DNA of 64,000 nucleotides, taken from contig NZ_SMGP01000001.1 of assembly GCF_004339745.1 (NCBI RefSeq), positions 4,402,001 through 4,466,000 on the forward strand. Reading direction: 5' to 3'. Made by a program: the position numbers and the translations under genes. Origin of the DNA: Paraburkholderia sp. BL9I2N2. Its GTDB lineage: Bacteria > Pseudomonadota > Gammaproteobacteria > Burkholderiales > Burkholderiaceae. Position 1 is the first letter of the stretch, and each line of letters starts with the position of its first letter. Below, one piece after another: positions 33,841-43,776 of this stretch. The notes beneath the pieces are model-generated. The model worked only from the letters and a program-made list of their open reading frames with translations. It ran no database searches and was not told the origin of the DNA.

Positions 33841-36800
33841 ATGGCTAGCACCACCCTTGGCGTCAAGGTCGACGACCTCCTGCGTTCCCGGCTGAAAGAT
33901 GCCGCCACCCGTCTCGAACGCACTCCGCACTGGCTCATCAAGCAGGCCATCTTCGCGTACCTCGAAAAGATCGAGCACGGTCAGTTGCCGCCCGAGCTGT
34001 CGGGCGTGACGGGCTCGGCGGATCTCGCCGACGGCGCCACGGTCGAGCAGGAAGAAGACGGCGCGTCACACCCGTTCCTCGAGTTCGCGCAAAACGTGCA
34101 ACCGCAGTCGGTGCTGCGCGCGGCGATCACGGCCGCTTACCGTCGTCCGGAGCCGGAATGCTTGCCGTTCCTGCTTGGTCAGGCGCGCTTGCCGGCGAAC
34201 CTCGCGGGCGATGTGCAGACCATGGCCGGCAAGCTCGTCGAGACGCTGCGTACGAAGAGCAAGGGCGGTGGCGTCGAAGGGCTGATCCACGAGTTCTCGC
34301 TGTCGAGCCAGGAAGGCGTGGCGCTGATGTGCCTCGCCGAAGCGCTGCTGCGCATTCCCGACCGCGCCACGCGCGACGCGCTGATCCGCGACAAGATCAG
34401 CAAGGGCGACTGGAAATCGCACGTCGGCCAGGCGCCGTCGCTGTTCGTCAACGCCGCGACCTGGGGCTTGATGATTACCGGCAAGCTGGTGACGACCAAT
34501 AGCGAAACGAGTCTCTCGTCGGCGCTCACGCGTTTGATCGGCAAGGGCGGCGAGCCGCTGATCCGCAAGGGCGTCGACATGGCGATGCGACTGATGGGCG
34601 AGCAGTTCGTCACGGGTGAGAATATCTCCGAAGCCCTGGCCAATAGCCGCAAGTACGAAGCGCGCGGCTTCCGCTACTCATACGACATGCTGGGCGAAGC
34701 GGCCACCACCGAAGCTGACGCGCAGCGTTACTACGCGTCGTACGAACAGGCGATCCACGCGATCGGCAAGGCTGCCGGCGGCCGTGGCATCTACGAAGGC
34801 CCGGGCATCTCGATCAAGCTCTCCGCGCTGCACGCACGCTACTCGCGTTCGCAGCAGGAACGCACGATGAGCGAACTGCTGCCGCGCGTGCGCTCGCTCG
34901 CGATCCTCGCGCGCCGCTACGACATCGGCCTGAACATCGACGCCGAAGAAGCCGACCGCCTGGAAATCTCGCTCGACCTGCTCGAAGCGTTGTGCTTCGA
35001 TCCGGAACTGGCCGGCTGGAACGGCATCGGCTTCGTGGTGCAGGCGTATCAGAAGCGCTGCCCGTTCGTGATCGACTACATCATCGATCTGGCGCGCCGT
35101 AGCCGTCACCGCATCATGGTGCGCCTCGTGAAGGGCGCGTACTGGGATACCGAAATCAAGCGCGCGCAAGTGGACGGCCTCGAAGGCTATCCGGTCTACA
35201 CGCGCAAGATCTACACGGACGTGTCGTACCTGGCGTGCGCGAAAAAACTGCTGAGCGCGCCCGACGCGGTCTATCCGCAGTTCGCCACGCACAACGCGCA
35301 CACGCTCTCCGCGATCTATCACCTCGCGGGCAATAACTACTATCCCGGCCAGTACGAGTTCCAGTGCCTGCACGGCATGGGCGAGCCGCTGTACGAGGAA
35401 GTCACCGGCCGCGACAAGCTGAATCGTCCGTGTCGCGTGTATGCGCCGGTCGGCACGCATGAAACGCTGCTCGCGTACCTCGTGCGCCGCTTGCTGGAAA
35501 ACGGCGCGAACACGTCGTTCGTGAATCGTATCGCCGACGAAAGCGTCGCGATCAAGGACCTGATCGCCGACCCGGTCGACGAAGCCTCGAAGATCGTGCC
35601 GCTCGGCGCGCCGCACGCGAAGATTCCGCTGCCGCGCAACCTGTACGGCGCCGAGCGTCTCAATTCGATGGGCCTCGATCTGTCGAACGAGCATCGGCTG
35701 GCGTCGCTGTCGTCGGCGTTGCTGGCGAGCGCGCATCATCCGTGGCGTGCCGCGCCGATGCTCGAAGACAACGAGATCGCCGTCGGCGTCGCGCGCGACG
35801 TGCGCAATCCGGCGGATCATCGCGACCTCGTCGGCACGGTCGTGGAAGCGACGCCGGAGCATGTGAGCGCCGCGCTGGCGCATGCCGTCGCCGCTGCTCC
35901 GATCTGGCAAGCCACGCCGGTCGAAGCGCGTGCCGATTGCCTCGCGCGTGCCGCCGATCTGCTCGAAGCGCAGATGCATACGCTGATGGGTCTGGTGGTG
36001 CGTGAAGCCGGCAAGTCGCTGGCCAACGCGGTCGCGGAAATCCGCGAAGCAATCGACTTCCTGCGCTATTACTCCACGCAGATCCGCGACGAGTTCTCCA
36101 ACGACACGCATCGCCCGCTCGGTCCGGTGGTCTGTATCAGCCCGTGGAATTTCCCGCTGGCGATTTTCATGGGCCAGGTGGCCGCGGCGCTTGCTGCCGG
36201 CAACACCGTGCTCGCGAAGCCGGCTGAACAAACGCCGCTGATCGCCGCGCAAGCCGTGCGCATTCTGCGCGAAGCCGGCGTGCCGGCGGGCGCGGTGCAA
36301 CTGCTGCCGGGCAATGGTGAAACGGTGGGCGCTGCGTTGGTGGCCGATCCGCGCACCCGCGCGGTGATGTTCACCGGTTCGACGGAAGTCGCGCGCCTCA
36401 TCAACAAAACGCTGTCGAGCCGCCTCGATCCGGACGGTAAGCCGATTCCGCTGATCGCCGAAACGGGCGGCCAGAACGCGATGATCGTCGACTCGTCGGC
36501 GCTGGCTGAACAGGTGGTCGCGGACGTGCTGCAATCGTCTTTCGACTCCGCCGGTCAACGGTGTTCCGCGCTGCGCGTTCTTTGTCTGCAGGACGATGTT
36601 GCGGACCGCACGCTGGAGATGCTGACCGGCGCGATGCGCGAACTCGCCGTGGGCAATCCGGATCGTCTGTCGATCGACGTCGGTCCGGTGATCGACCTCG
36701 ACGCGAAACGCGGCATCGACTCGCACGTCGCGGCGATGCGCGAGAAAGGCCGCAAGGTCGAGCAACTGCCGATGCCTGACGGTTGCGCACAAGGCACCTT

Positions 36801-37770
36801 CGTTCCGCCGACGCTGATCGAACTCGACAGCATCGACGAATTGAAGCGCGAAGTGTTCGGCCCGGTGCTGCACGTGGTGCGTTATCGCCGCAGCCAGCTC
36901 GACAAGCTGCTGGAACAGATCCGCACGACCGGCTACGGCCTGACGCTCGGCATCCATACGCGGATCGATGAAACCATTGCTCACGTGATCAGCCGCGCGC
37001 ACGTCGGCAACATTTATGTGAACCGCAATGTGATCGGTGCTGTGGTGGGTGTGCAGCCATTCGGCGGTGAAGGTTTGTCGGGCACGGGCCCGAAAGCGGG
37101 CGGCGCGCTGTATCTGCAGCGTTTGCTGGCGACGCGTCCGGCCGGTTTGCCGAAGTCGCTCGCACAGGCATTGGTCGCGGATGTACCGCACGCAGCAGAA
37201 AACAGCGACAATCCGTCCGCTGCGTTGACGGCGTATCGCGACTGGCTGATCGCGGAACAACAGCCGGTGCTGGCCGCACGCTGCGACGGCTATCTGTCGC
37301 ATGTGCCGGCGGGCGCCACCGCGGTACTGTCGGGACCGACTGGCGAGCGCAACACGTACACGCTCGGCGCGCGCGGCACGGTGCTGTGTGTTGCATCGAC
37401 GGCGAGCGGTGCGCGCGTGCAGTTCGCCGCGGCGCTGGCTACGGGAAATCGCGCGTTGTTCGAAGGCGCCGCTGGTGAACAATTGGTGGCGCAGTTGCCC
37501 GCCACGCTCAAGTCGCATGCGAGCGTGAAGAAGAGCGCCGACACGCCGTTCGACGCCGTGCTGTTCGAAGGCGATAGCGACGAACTGCTGGCGCTGGTGA
37601 AGGAAGTCGCGAAGCGTCCGGGCCCGATCGTTTCGGTGCAGGGCGTCGCGGCACGCGCGTTGGAAAGCGGCGATGAGGATTACGCGCTCGAGCGTCTGTT
37701 GACGGAACGCTCGGTCAGCGTGAATACGGCAGCAGCCGGCGGTAATGCGAATTTGATGACGATCGGTTGA
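33841..37770 (+). CDS. putA: Trifunctional PutA: transcriptional repressor, proline dehydrogenase and P5C dehydrogenase
   Basis: PutA oxidises proline to glutamate in two steps and represses its own genes when proline is low. The 1309-residue protein has an N-terminal ribbon-helix-helix domain (TTLGVKVDDLLRSRLKDAA, residues about 3-48). The FAD proline dehydrogenase barrel (about 190-490) follows, with SIKLSALHARY and RLVKGAYWDTEIKRAQ. The aldehyde dehydrogenase domain (about 570-1080) has SPWNFPLAIF, ETGGQNAMIVDSSA and the catalytic cysteine in SAGQRCSALRVL. A C-terminal domain of about 220 residues follows. The ATG at 33841 has GAAGGAAAC before it; an upstream in-frame start adds 24 unrelated residues. 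A terminator-like stem lies just upstream. Confidence 0.97.
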   Translation: MASTTLGVKVDDLLRSRLKDAATRLERTPHWLIKQAIFAYLEKIEHGQLPPELSGVTGSADLADGATVEQEEDGASHPFLEFAQNVQPQSVLRAAITAAYRRPEPECLPFLLGQARLPANLAGDVQTMAGKLVETLRTKSKGGGVEGLIHEFSLSSQEGVALMCLAEALLRIPDRATRDALIRDKISKGDWKSHVGQAPSLFVNAATWGLMITGKLVTTNSETSLSSALTRLIGKGGEPLIRKGVDMAMRLMGEQFVTGENISEALANSRKYEARGFRYSYDMLGEAATTEADAQRYYASYEQAIHAIGKAAGGRGIYEGPGISIKLSALHARYSRSQQERTMSELLPRVRSLAILARRYDIGLNIDAEEADRLEISLDLLEALCFDPELAGWNGIGFVVQAYQKRCPFVIDYIIDLARRSRHRIMVRLVKGAYWDTEIKRAQVDGLEGYPVYTRKIYTDVSYLACAKKLLSAPDAVYPQFATHNAHTLSAIYHLAGNNYYPGQYEFQCLHGMGEPLYEEVTGRDKLNRPCRVYAPVGTHETLLAYLVRRLLENGANTSFVNRIADESVAIKDLIADPVDEASKIVPLGAPHAKIPLPRNLYGAERLNSMGLDLSNEHRLASLSSALLASAHHPWRAAPMLEDNEIAVGVARDVRNPADHRDLVGTVVEATPEHVSAALAHAVAAAPIWQATPVEARADCLARAADLLEAQMHTLMGLVVREAGKSLANAVAEIREAIDFLRYYSTQIRDEFSNDTHRPLGPVVCISPWNFPLAIFMGQVAAALAAGNTVLAKPAEQTPLIAAQAVRILREAGVPAGAVQLLPGNGETVGAALVADPRTRAVMFTGSTEVARLINKTLSSRLDPDGKPIPLIAETGGQNAMIVDSSALAEQVVADVLQSSFDSAGQRCSALRVLCLQDDVADRTLEMLTGAMRELAVGNPDRLSIDVGPVIDLDAKRGIDSHVAAMREKGRKVEQLPMPDGCAQGTFVPPTLIELDSIDELKREVFGPVLHVVRYRRSQLDKLLEQIRTTGYGLTLGIHTRIDETIAHVISRAHVGNIYVNRNVIGAVVGVQPFGGEGLSGTGPKAGGALYLQRLLATRPAGLPKSLAQALVADVPHAAENSDNPSAALTAYRDWLIAEQQPVLAARCDGYLSHVPAGATAVLSGPTGERNTYTLGARGTVLCVASTASGARVQFAAALATGNRALFEGAAGEQLVAQLPATLKSHASVKKSADTPFDAVLFEGDSDELLALVKEVAKRPGPIVSVQGVAARALESGDEDYALERLLTERSVSVNTAAAGGNANLMTIG

Positions 37771-37858
37771 GCGAACCTTAACGATCTTTTCAAAAAAGAA
37801 GGAAGCGGTACGGCGACCCCGAAACCGCTCCATCCACACCTGGTACCAAGGAGAAGCT

Positions 37859-39007
37859 ATGCAACACAAGATGAAACAGCTGGCAGGCGCTGCACTGGTT
37901 GCAGCGATGTCACTGGCGGGGACGGCCAATGCTCAATCGACGGAAGATGTGAAGGTCGGCTTCGCCGGCCCGATGACGGGCGCGCAGGCGCACTACGGCA
38001 AGGACTTCCAGAACGGCATCACGCTGGCAGTGGAAGACATGAACGCGACCAAGCCGGTGATCGGCGGCAAGCAAGTCCGCTTCGTGCTGGATTCGGCCGA
38101 CGACCAGGCTGACCCGCGCACCGGCACGACGGTTGCACAGAAGCTGGTGGATGACGGCATCAAGGGCATGCTCGGCCACTTCAACTCGGGCACCACGATC
38201 CCGGCTTCGCGCATTTACGCGAACGCGGGCATCCCCGAAATCGCAATGGCGACGGCGCCGGAATACACGCAACAAGGCTTCAAGACCACGTTCCGCATGA
38301 TGACGTCCGACACGCAGCAAGGTTCGGTCGCCGGCACGTTCGCCGTGAAGACTTTGGGCATGAAGAAGATCGTGATCGTCGACGACCGCACGGCCTACGG
38401 CCAAGGTCTGGCGGATCAGTTCGAAAAGGCAGCGAAGGCAGCGGGCGGCCAGATCGTCGATCGTGAATACACCAACGACAAGGCCGTCGACTTCAAGTCG
38501 ATCCTGACCAAGCTGAAGTCGGTGCAACCGGATCTGATCTACTACGGCGGCGCGGATTCGCAAGCGGCACCGATGGTCAAGCAGATGAAGGCACTGGGCA
38601 TCAAGGCGCCGCTGATGGGCGGTGAAATGGTCCACACGCCGACGTTCATCCAGATCGCGGGTGACGCGGCGAACGGCACGGTGGCATCGCTCGCCGGCCT
38701 GCCGCTGGAAGAAATGCCGGGCGGCAAGGACTACGTCGCGAAGTACAAGAAGCGTTTCAACGAAGACGTGCAAACGTACTCGCCGTACGCTTACGACGGC
38801 GCAATGGCCATGTTCGACGCAATGAAGAAGGCGAACTCGACCGATCCGGCCAAGTACCTGCCGGTGCTCGCGAAGACCTCGATGCCGGCCGTGACGGCGT
38901 CGAACCTCGCGTACGACAGCAAGGGCGACCTGAAGAACGGCGGCATCACGCTGTACAAGGTTGTCGACGGCAAGTGGACGACGCTGCAAAGCGTGGGTGG
39001 GAAGTAA
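37859..39007 (+). CDS. Branched-chain amino acid ABC transporter substrate-binding protein, orphan
   Basis: This 382-residue LivK-family binding protein has a signal peptide (residues 1-25, cleaved after ANA) and a mature start EDVKVGFAGPMTGAQAHYGKDFQNG, with YTNDKAVDFKSILTKLKS in the second lobe. AAGGAGAAGCT precedes the ATG. No permease or ATPase lies next to it, so it must work with a transporter encoded elsewhere. It follows putA by 88 bp and may share its transcript, which would link it to amino acid use. It ends at a bidirectional terminator. Confidence 0.87.
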   Translation: MQHKMKQLAGAALVAAMSLAGTANAQSTEDVKVGFAGPMTGAQAHYGKDFQNGITLAVEDMNATKPVIGGKQVRFVLDSADDQADPRTGTTVAQKLVDDGIKGMLGHFNSGTTIPASRIYANAGIPEIAMATAPEYTQQGFKTTFRMMTSDTQQGSVAGTFAVKTLGMKKIVIVDDRTAYGQGLADQFEKAAKAAGGQIVDREYTNDKAVDFKSILTKLKSVQPDLIYYGGADSQAAPMVKQMKALGIKAPLMGGEMVHTPTFIQIAGDAANGTVASLAGLPLEEMPGGKDYVAKYKKRFNEDVQTYSPYAYDGAMAMFDAMKKANSTDPAKYLPVLAKTSMPAVTASNLAYDSKGDLKNGGITLYKVVDGKWTTLQSVGGK

Positions 39008-39064
39008 GCTGCTCTACCTGCTAGAGCACTCGGCTGCCGCGTGATGATTTGACGCGGCAGCCGA

Positions 39065-39105
39065 TGCAAAAAAAGGCCCTGCGGTTTTCGAACGCAGGGC
39101 TTTTT
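39065..39105. terminator. Bidirectional intrinsic terminator
   Basis: GCCCTGCG at 39076-39083 pairs with CGCAGGGC at 39093-39100. An A-run lies on the left and a T-run on the right, so it can end both the binding-protein gene and the converging gene at 39152-40870. Confidence 0.8.
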
Positions 39106-39151
39106 GTTTGGTGCTTGGCGACGTCGCCTGCCGAATGGCACGACAACGCAA

Positions 39152-40870
39152 CTACTCCCCTCGCATCTTCCTCCCCTGCTCCCGAATCTGCTCCAACGTC
39201 GCACCCGGCGTGCTCGCTTCCTGCGGCATACGAATCTCGATCACCGCCGCGCAGTTCGCCTCCATCGAACGCTTTAGCGCAGGCAGAAAATCCTCAGTCC
39301 GCTCCACCGTCTCACCATGCGCGCCGAACGAACGCGCGAACGCCGCGAAATCCGGATTAGTGAGCCCGGTGCCATGCACGCGGTTCGGATAATGCCGCTC
39401 CTGATGCATGCGGATCGTGCCGAAGTGGCCGTTATTCACCACAATGAACAGCACATGCAGGTCATATTGCATCGCCGTCGCGAGTTCTTGCGCGGCCATC
39501 ATGAAGCAGCCGTCGCCGGCCAGCGCAACGACAGCGCGTTGCGGATACATCGACTTCGCCGCGATCGCCGCCGGCACTCCGTAGCCCATTGCACCACTCG
39601 TCGGCGCAAGCTGCGAACGGTAGTGGCGATACGAAAAGTGCCGATGCAGCCACGTCGCGTAATTGCCCGCACCGTTAGTGAGAATCGCGTCGTCCGGTAG
39701 ATGCGCGCGCAACTGCTGGATCACTTCGCCCATCTGCACGTCGCCGGGAATCTGACGCGGTTTGCGCCAGTCGAGATACGCTCGATGCGCCTCGTCCGTC
39801 GCGCCCGACCAGGCGAGTTTATCGGACGAAGGCTTCAACTCCGCAAGCAGCGCTGCCAGCTCCGGCATGCCGGAAACGATCGGCAGATCCGCCGCATACA
39901 CGCGGCCCAATTCCTCCGCACCTTGATGCACATGCACGAGCGTTTGTTTGGTCTTCGGAATGTCGAGCAGCGTGTAGCCGTTGGTCGTCGCTTCGCCCAA
40001 ACGCGGTCCGATTGCGAGCAGCACGTCGGCGTCGCGGATACGTTGCGCCAGCGCCGGATTGATACCCAAGCCGACGTCGCCGGCATAGTTCGGATGCTCG
40101 TTGTCGAGTGTGTCCTGAAAGCGGAACGCGAGGCCAACCGGCAGTTGCCAGTTTTCGACGAAGCGTCGAAAGTCCGCGCACGCAGCAGGCGTCCAGCCGC
40201 TGCCGCCCGCAATCACCATCGGCCGTTGCGAGCCTTCGAGCAATACACGCAACTTCTCGATCTGCGCCGCCGACGGTGACGCCGCGACGCGCTGATACGC
40301 CGGCGCGCCGGCCACGGCTTCGCATGCATCGCTCAACACGTCTTCCGGCAACGACAACACCACGGGCCCTGGACGCCCGGAAGTCGCCGTGTGAAACGCA
40401 TGGCTCAGATATTCGGGAATGCGCTTCGGATCGTCGATTTGTGCGACCCACTTCGCCATCTGACCGAACATGCGCCGATAGTCGATCTCCTGGAATGCCT
40501 CGCGGTCGAGATGCTCGCGCGCGCATTGGCCGATCAGCAGAATCATCGGCGTGGAATCCTGAAACGCGGTGTGCACGCCGATCGACGCATGCGTGGCGCC
40601 CGGTCCGCGAGTGACGAGTGCGACGCCTGGCCGGCCGGTCAATTTGCCGACGGCCTCCGCCATATTCGCGGCAGCCGCTTCGTGACGGCAAACAATGGTC
40701 TGGATGCGTTCGGTCTCGTCGTGCAGCGAATCCAGCACGGCAAGAAAACTCTCGCCAGGCACACAGAAAACACGCTCGACACCGTGCGTGAGCAAAGCAT
40801 CGACGACGAGACGCGCGCCAGTGGTTTGAGCGGCGGGGGAACCGGAAACAGGAGCATTCGGCTGCGACAT
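39152..40870 (-). CDS. Thiamine diphosphate-dependent enzyme (acetolactate synthase large-subunit-like)
   Basis: This 572-residue protein has the three-domain layout of the acetolactate synthase/benzoylformate decarboxylase superfamily. The N-terminal pyrimidine-binding part shows VFCVPGESFLAVLDSL and the catalytic glutamate in CRHEAAAANMAEA. The C-terminal part has the ThDP motif from GDGCFMMAAQELATA to VVNNGHFGTI. GVALVTRGPGATHASIGVHTA is typical of the superfamily. No small regulatory subunit gene is adjacent, so it is not a normal biosynthetic IlvB. The actual reaction is unknown; candidates include catabolic acetolactate synthase, a decarboxylase or a carboligase. It stands alone on the minus strand. 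Confidence 0.8.
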   Translation of the reverse strand: MSQPNAPVSGSPAAQTTGARLVVDALLTHGVERVFCVPGESFLAVLDSLHDETERIQTIVCRHEAAAANMAEAVGKLTGRPGVALVTRGPGATHASIGVHTAFQDSTPMILLIGQCAREHLDREAFQEIDYRRMFGQMAKWVAQIDDPKRIPEYLSHAFHTATSGRPGPVVLSLPEDVLSDACEAVAGAPAYQRVAASPSAAQIEKLRVLLEGSQRPMVIAGGSGWTPAACADFRRFVENWQLPVGLAFRFQDTLDNEHPNYAGDVGLGINPALAQRIRDADVLLAIGPRLGEATTNGYTLLDIPKTKQTLVHVHQGAEELGRVYAADLPIVSGMPELAALLAELKPSSDKLAWSGATDEAHRAYLDWRKPRQIPGDVQMGEVIQQLRAHLPDDAILTNGAGNYATWLHRHFSYRHYRSQLAPTSGAMGYGVPAAIAAKSMYPQRAVVALAGDGCFMMAAQELATAMQYDLHVLFIVVNNGHFGTIRMHQERHYPNRVHGTGLTNPDFAAFARSFGAHGETVERTEDFLPALKRSMEANCAAVIEIRMPQEASTPGATLEQIREQGRKMRGE

Positions 40871-41025
40871 TGCGGTGAAGCCTCCAGGCAGTGCAAGAGT
40901 GCGGTGTGAGGATGCCGCATCGGCGGGACGCTAGCCGATGCGGCGCTTCGACAGCTTACGCCGGGCGCGGCTGCGCTGTCACGGCGCAGCGCAACCTTGG
41001 TGCTCGCGCATTACGTGCCGCGCAA

Positions 41026-41052
41026 ATAAAAACGCGGGCCTTATAGCCCGCG
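41026..41052 (-). terminator. Intrinsic terminator of the gcv-sdaA unit
   Basis: On the minus strand CGCGGGC and GCCCGCG (41033-41039 with 41046-41052) pair around 6 bases and are followed by TTTTTATTTG. It lies 36 bp after the sdaA stop. Confidence 0.75.
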
Positions 41053-41087
41053 TCGTCATTCATCGTAAAGCCCGGAAAGCGCGCAAC

Positions 41088-42477
41088 TCAACACTCGACG
41101 ATATTCACCGCCAACCCGCCGCGCGACGTTTCCTTGTACTTGGTCTTCATATCCGCGCCGGTTTCGCGCATGGTCTTGATCACCGAATCGAGCGACACGT
41201 AATGGCTGCCGTCGCCGCGCAAAGCCATGCGCGCCGCATTGACCGCCTTTACCGAAGCCATCGCATTGCGTTCGATGCACGGAATCTGCACCATGCCGCC
41301 GACCGGATCGCACGTTAGCCCAAGGTTGTGCTCCATGCCGATTTCCGCGGCGTTCTCGACCTGGCGCGGCGTGCCGCCCATGACGGCAGCAAGCGCGCCT
41401 GCCGCCATCGAACACGCGACGCCCACTTCGCCCTGGCAACCCACTTCGGCGCCGGAAATCGACGCGTTCAGCTTGTACAGAATACCGATCGCCGCGGCGG
41501 TCATCAGGAAGTCGATCACGCCTTGCTGATTCGAGCCCGGCATGAAACGCGTGTAGTAGTGCAGCACGGCCGGGATGATGCCGGCCGCCCCGTTGGTCGG
41601 CGCTGTCACCACGCGTCCGCCGGCGGCGTTTTCTTCGTTGACGGCGATCGCATAGAGATTGATCCAGTCGATCATCGACAGCGGATCGCGCAACGCCAGT
41701 TTCAGGATTGCCCGACAGCGCGCGATACAACTGCGGCGCGCGACGCTTCACCTGGAACGGACCGGGCAAGTTACCGTCGGCGTCCGGATTGTTGATGCCG
41801 CAACCCCGCGATACACATGATTGCATCACGTCCCAGATCTTCAGCAAGCCCGCGCGCGTCTCTTCTTCCGTATGCCAGACGCGCTCGTTGTCCCACATCA
41901 GTTGAGCAATGCTCTTGCCGGTGGATTCGCACAGCGCGAGCAACTCGTTGCCGCTGCGAAACGAATGCGGCAGTTGATCGACGGCGCTCAGCACCTTCGT
42001 GTTCGGCGCGCCAGCCGTGACCACGAAGCCGCCGCCCACCGACAGATAGGTCGATTCCCGCAACGTTTCGCCCTGCGCGTCGAACGCGCGCAACTTCAGA
42101 CCATTCGGATGCTCGGGCAGCGCCTGACGATAAAACGAAATGTGATCCTTCTGCACGAACGGCACCTCGTGCGTGCCGAGCAGCGCCAGCTTGCGGGACA
42201 GGCGCACGGCTTCGAGCCGCTCAACGATCGTGTCCGGGTCCACGGTGTCGGGCGCATCGCCCATCAGGCCGAGCATGACGCCGCGATCGGTGCCGTGGCC
42301 CTTGCCCGTCGCGCCGAGCGAGCCGTACAGATCCACTTTCACCGATGCGGTCGCAGCGAGCAGCCCATCGCGTTCGAGCCCTTGTGCGAACATCAGCGCC
42401 GCGCGCATCGGCCCGACCGTATGCGAACTGGACGGACCAATGCCGATTTTGAAGAGGTCGAACACGCTGACTGCCAT
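41088..42477 (-). pseudogene. sdaA: L-serine dehydratase (L-serine ammonia-lyase) with a one-base frameshift
   Basis: SdaA is a [4Fe-4S] enzyme that turns L-serine into pyruvate and ammonia. The first part (residues 1-259) matches the family from MAVSVFDLFKIGIGPSSSHTVGPM to RRAPQLYRALSGNPE. The rest continues in another frame as LALRDPLSMIDWINLYAIAV and on to the iron-sulfur cysteines in GCQGEVGVACSMA, LTCDPVGGM and IPCIERNA. Dropping one A from the AAA at 41700-41702 (minus strand) restores a 462-residue protein, the normal length. As written, translation goes on for about 215 unrelated residues. It is either a recent inactivating mutation or a sequencing error; the rest shows no decay. It closes the gcv unit. 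Confidence 0.85.
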
Positions 42478-42506
42478 TTACTGCTCCCTGCGGATATTGA
42501 GTTGGT

Positions 42507-43637
42507 TTACCGCGCCGACAGCGGCAAACACACGGCGAGCCACGCGGGCGGCGTCGGTGCGAGCTGCAGCGCGATCGGCGTATAGCGCCCGTCGAGGCGC
42601 GCCGCCAGGTGAAACAGTTCCGTCGCGTTCTTCGGGTCCCACTGACCCGAATAGCCGGGCAAGCCGGCCTCGCGACGTCTTGCATCGAACGGAACGCTCG
42701 AATGCACGAATTCTTCATGCGTCTTGCTGCCGGCCGCATACGGCTCCAGCCAGTTGAGCGCGGCTTGCAGCGAGGCGCCGTCCGCGCCCTTTTCCGGCAG
42801 CCAGTTACGGTTATGGCGGCGCGCGGCGAGCGCGGCTGTCACGAGCGGTTGCAGATCGTAGGTGACATAATGCAGCGCGTCGCGTTCGCTGAAATCGATT
42901 GTCGAACCATCTGGCTCGATGTTGTCGCCGATATGCTCGACGAACAGACGCTGCGCCGCGTTGATCATCTTGCGGTTATCGAGCGTGAACGCGGCCATCG
43001 CAATCAGTTTGATCCGATGACTCTGCCAGTTGTTCTTGAACGTCCCTTTGAGCGGCCGAGGTTGCGCGTCGATTTGGCCGATGTAGCCGTTCGCGAGTTT
43101 CGTCAGGAACGCCATCGACGCATTGCGCGTTTTCACCGGCAACGCACTTGCGGTCATGTCGTACGCGAGAATCAGTCCTTCAAAACGGGTTTCGTCGATC
43201 GGATTGAAGCTCGGTTGATAGGTCGTGACCCAGGCAAACAACAAGCGGTCGACGAGCTTGAGATAGCGGTCGTCGCTGGTGGCGCGCCAGGCGAGTGCGG
43301 CGTCGCGCAACAGATCGAGATCTTTCTCCGCTTCGACGCTCTGGTCGTAAATGCCCTCGTGCGGCAGCGTGCCTTCGGTATGCAGTTTCGCCAGCGCATG
43401 AGGCTGATCGTTCAGATGCGCCTGCACATTGCTCACCAGCGCTTTCACGCCGGGATCGGCGTTCGTGCGTTCGCTAGTTTGCAGGGCGGGCGCCGCACAA
43501 AAATTCATCGCGGCCTGTGCTTGCCGCAGCGGCAGCATCACCGCTGCGCCAGCCAACAGCAGCGTGCAGGCTTGCCGCCATGTCGGCGCTCGCGTTGCTT
43601 CGGTCCGGCTTTGCATCAATCGCACCTTTCGCGCCAT
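42507..43637 (-). CDS. Exported alginate-lyase-like protein
   Basis: This 376-residue protein has a long N-terminal signal region (charged start, then TLLLAGAAVMLPLRQAQA, cleavage near residue 42). The mature part resembles the alginate lyase (PF05426, alpha/alpha toroid) superfamily, with NNWQSHRIKLIAMAAFTL and the DALHYVTYDLQPL segment. In lyases these regions carry the Asn, His and Tyr active-site residues. ACGAGGAGTTTCGC is a strong ribosome site before the ATG. It lies 29 bp upstream of sdaA and 139 bp after gcvP, so it interrupts the usual gcvP-sdaA order. A polysaccharide target in the periplasm is inferred; the substrate is unknown. Confidence 0.72.
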   Translation of the reverse strand: MARKVRLMQSRTEATRAPTWRQACTLLLAGAAVMLPLRQAQAAMNFCAAPALQTSERTNADPGVKALVSNVQAHLNDQPHALAKLHTEGTLPHEGIYDQSVEAEKDLDLLRDAALAWRATSDDRYLKLVDRLLFAWVTTYQPSFNPIDETRFEGLILAYDMTASALPVKTRNASMAFLTKLANGYIGQIDAQPRPLKGTFKNNWQSHRIKLIAMAAFTLDNRKMINAAQRLFVEHIGDNIEPDGSTIDFSERDALHYVTYDLQPLVTAALAARRHNRNWLPEKGADGASLQAALNWLEPYAAGSKTHEEFVHSSVPFDARRREAGLPGYSGQWDPKNATELFHLAARLDGRYTPIALQLAPTPPAWLAVCLPLSAR

Positions 43638-43776
43638 GCGAAACTCCTCGTTAGGCTGATTCGGTGTGTGATGTTAGCCGTTTGCGGCCAGGAGCGACAG
43701 AGAACCGAGGGCAGAACCACGCACCGCCCTGCCGCCTCTTTTCGAGGCAACGGGCGATGCGCGATAACTGTCCAGC

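Noticed and set aside
34678..37929. A very long minus-strand open frame opposite putA (over 1000 codons)
   Set aside because: It is a codon-bias shadow: high GC at third positions of putA removes stops on the other strand. The product is Arg/His-rich without any domain.
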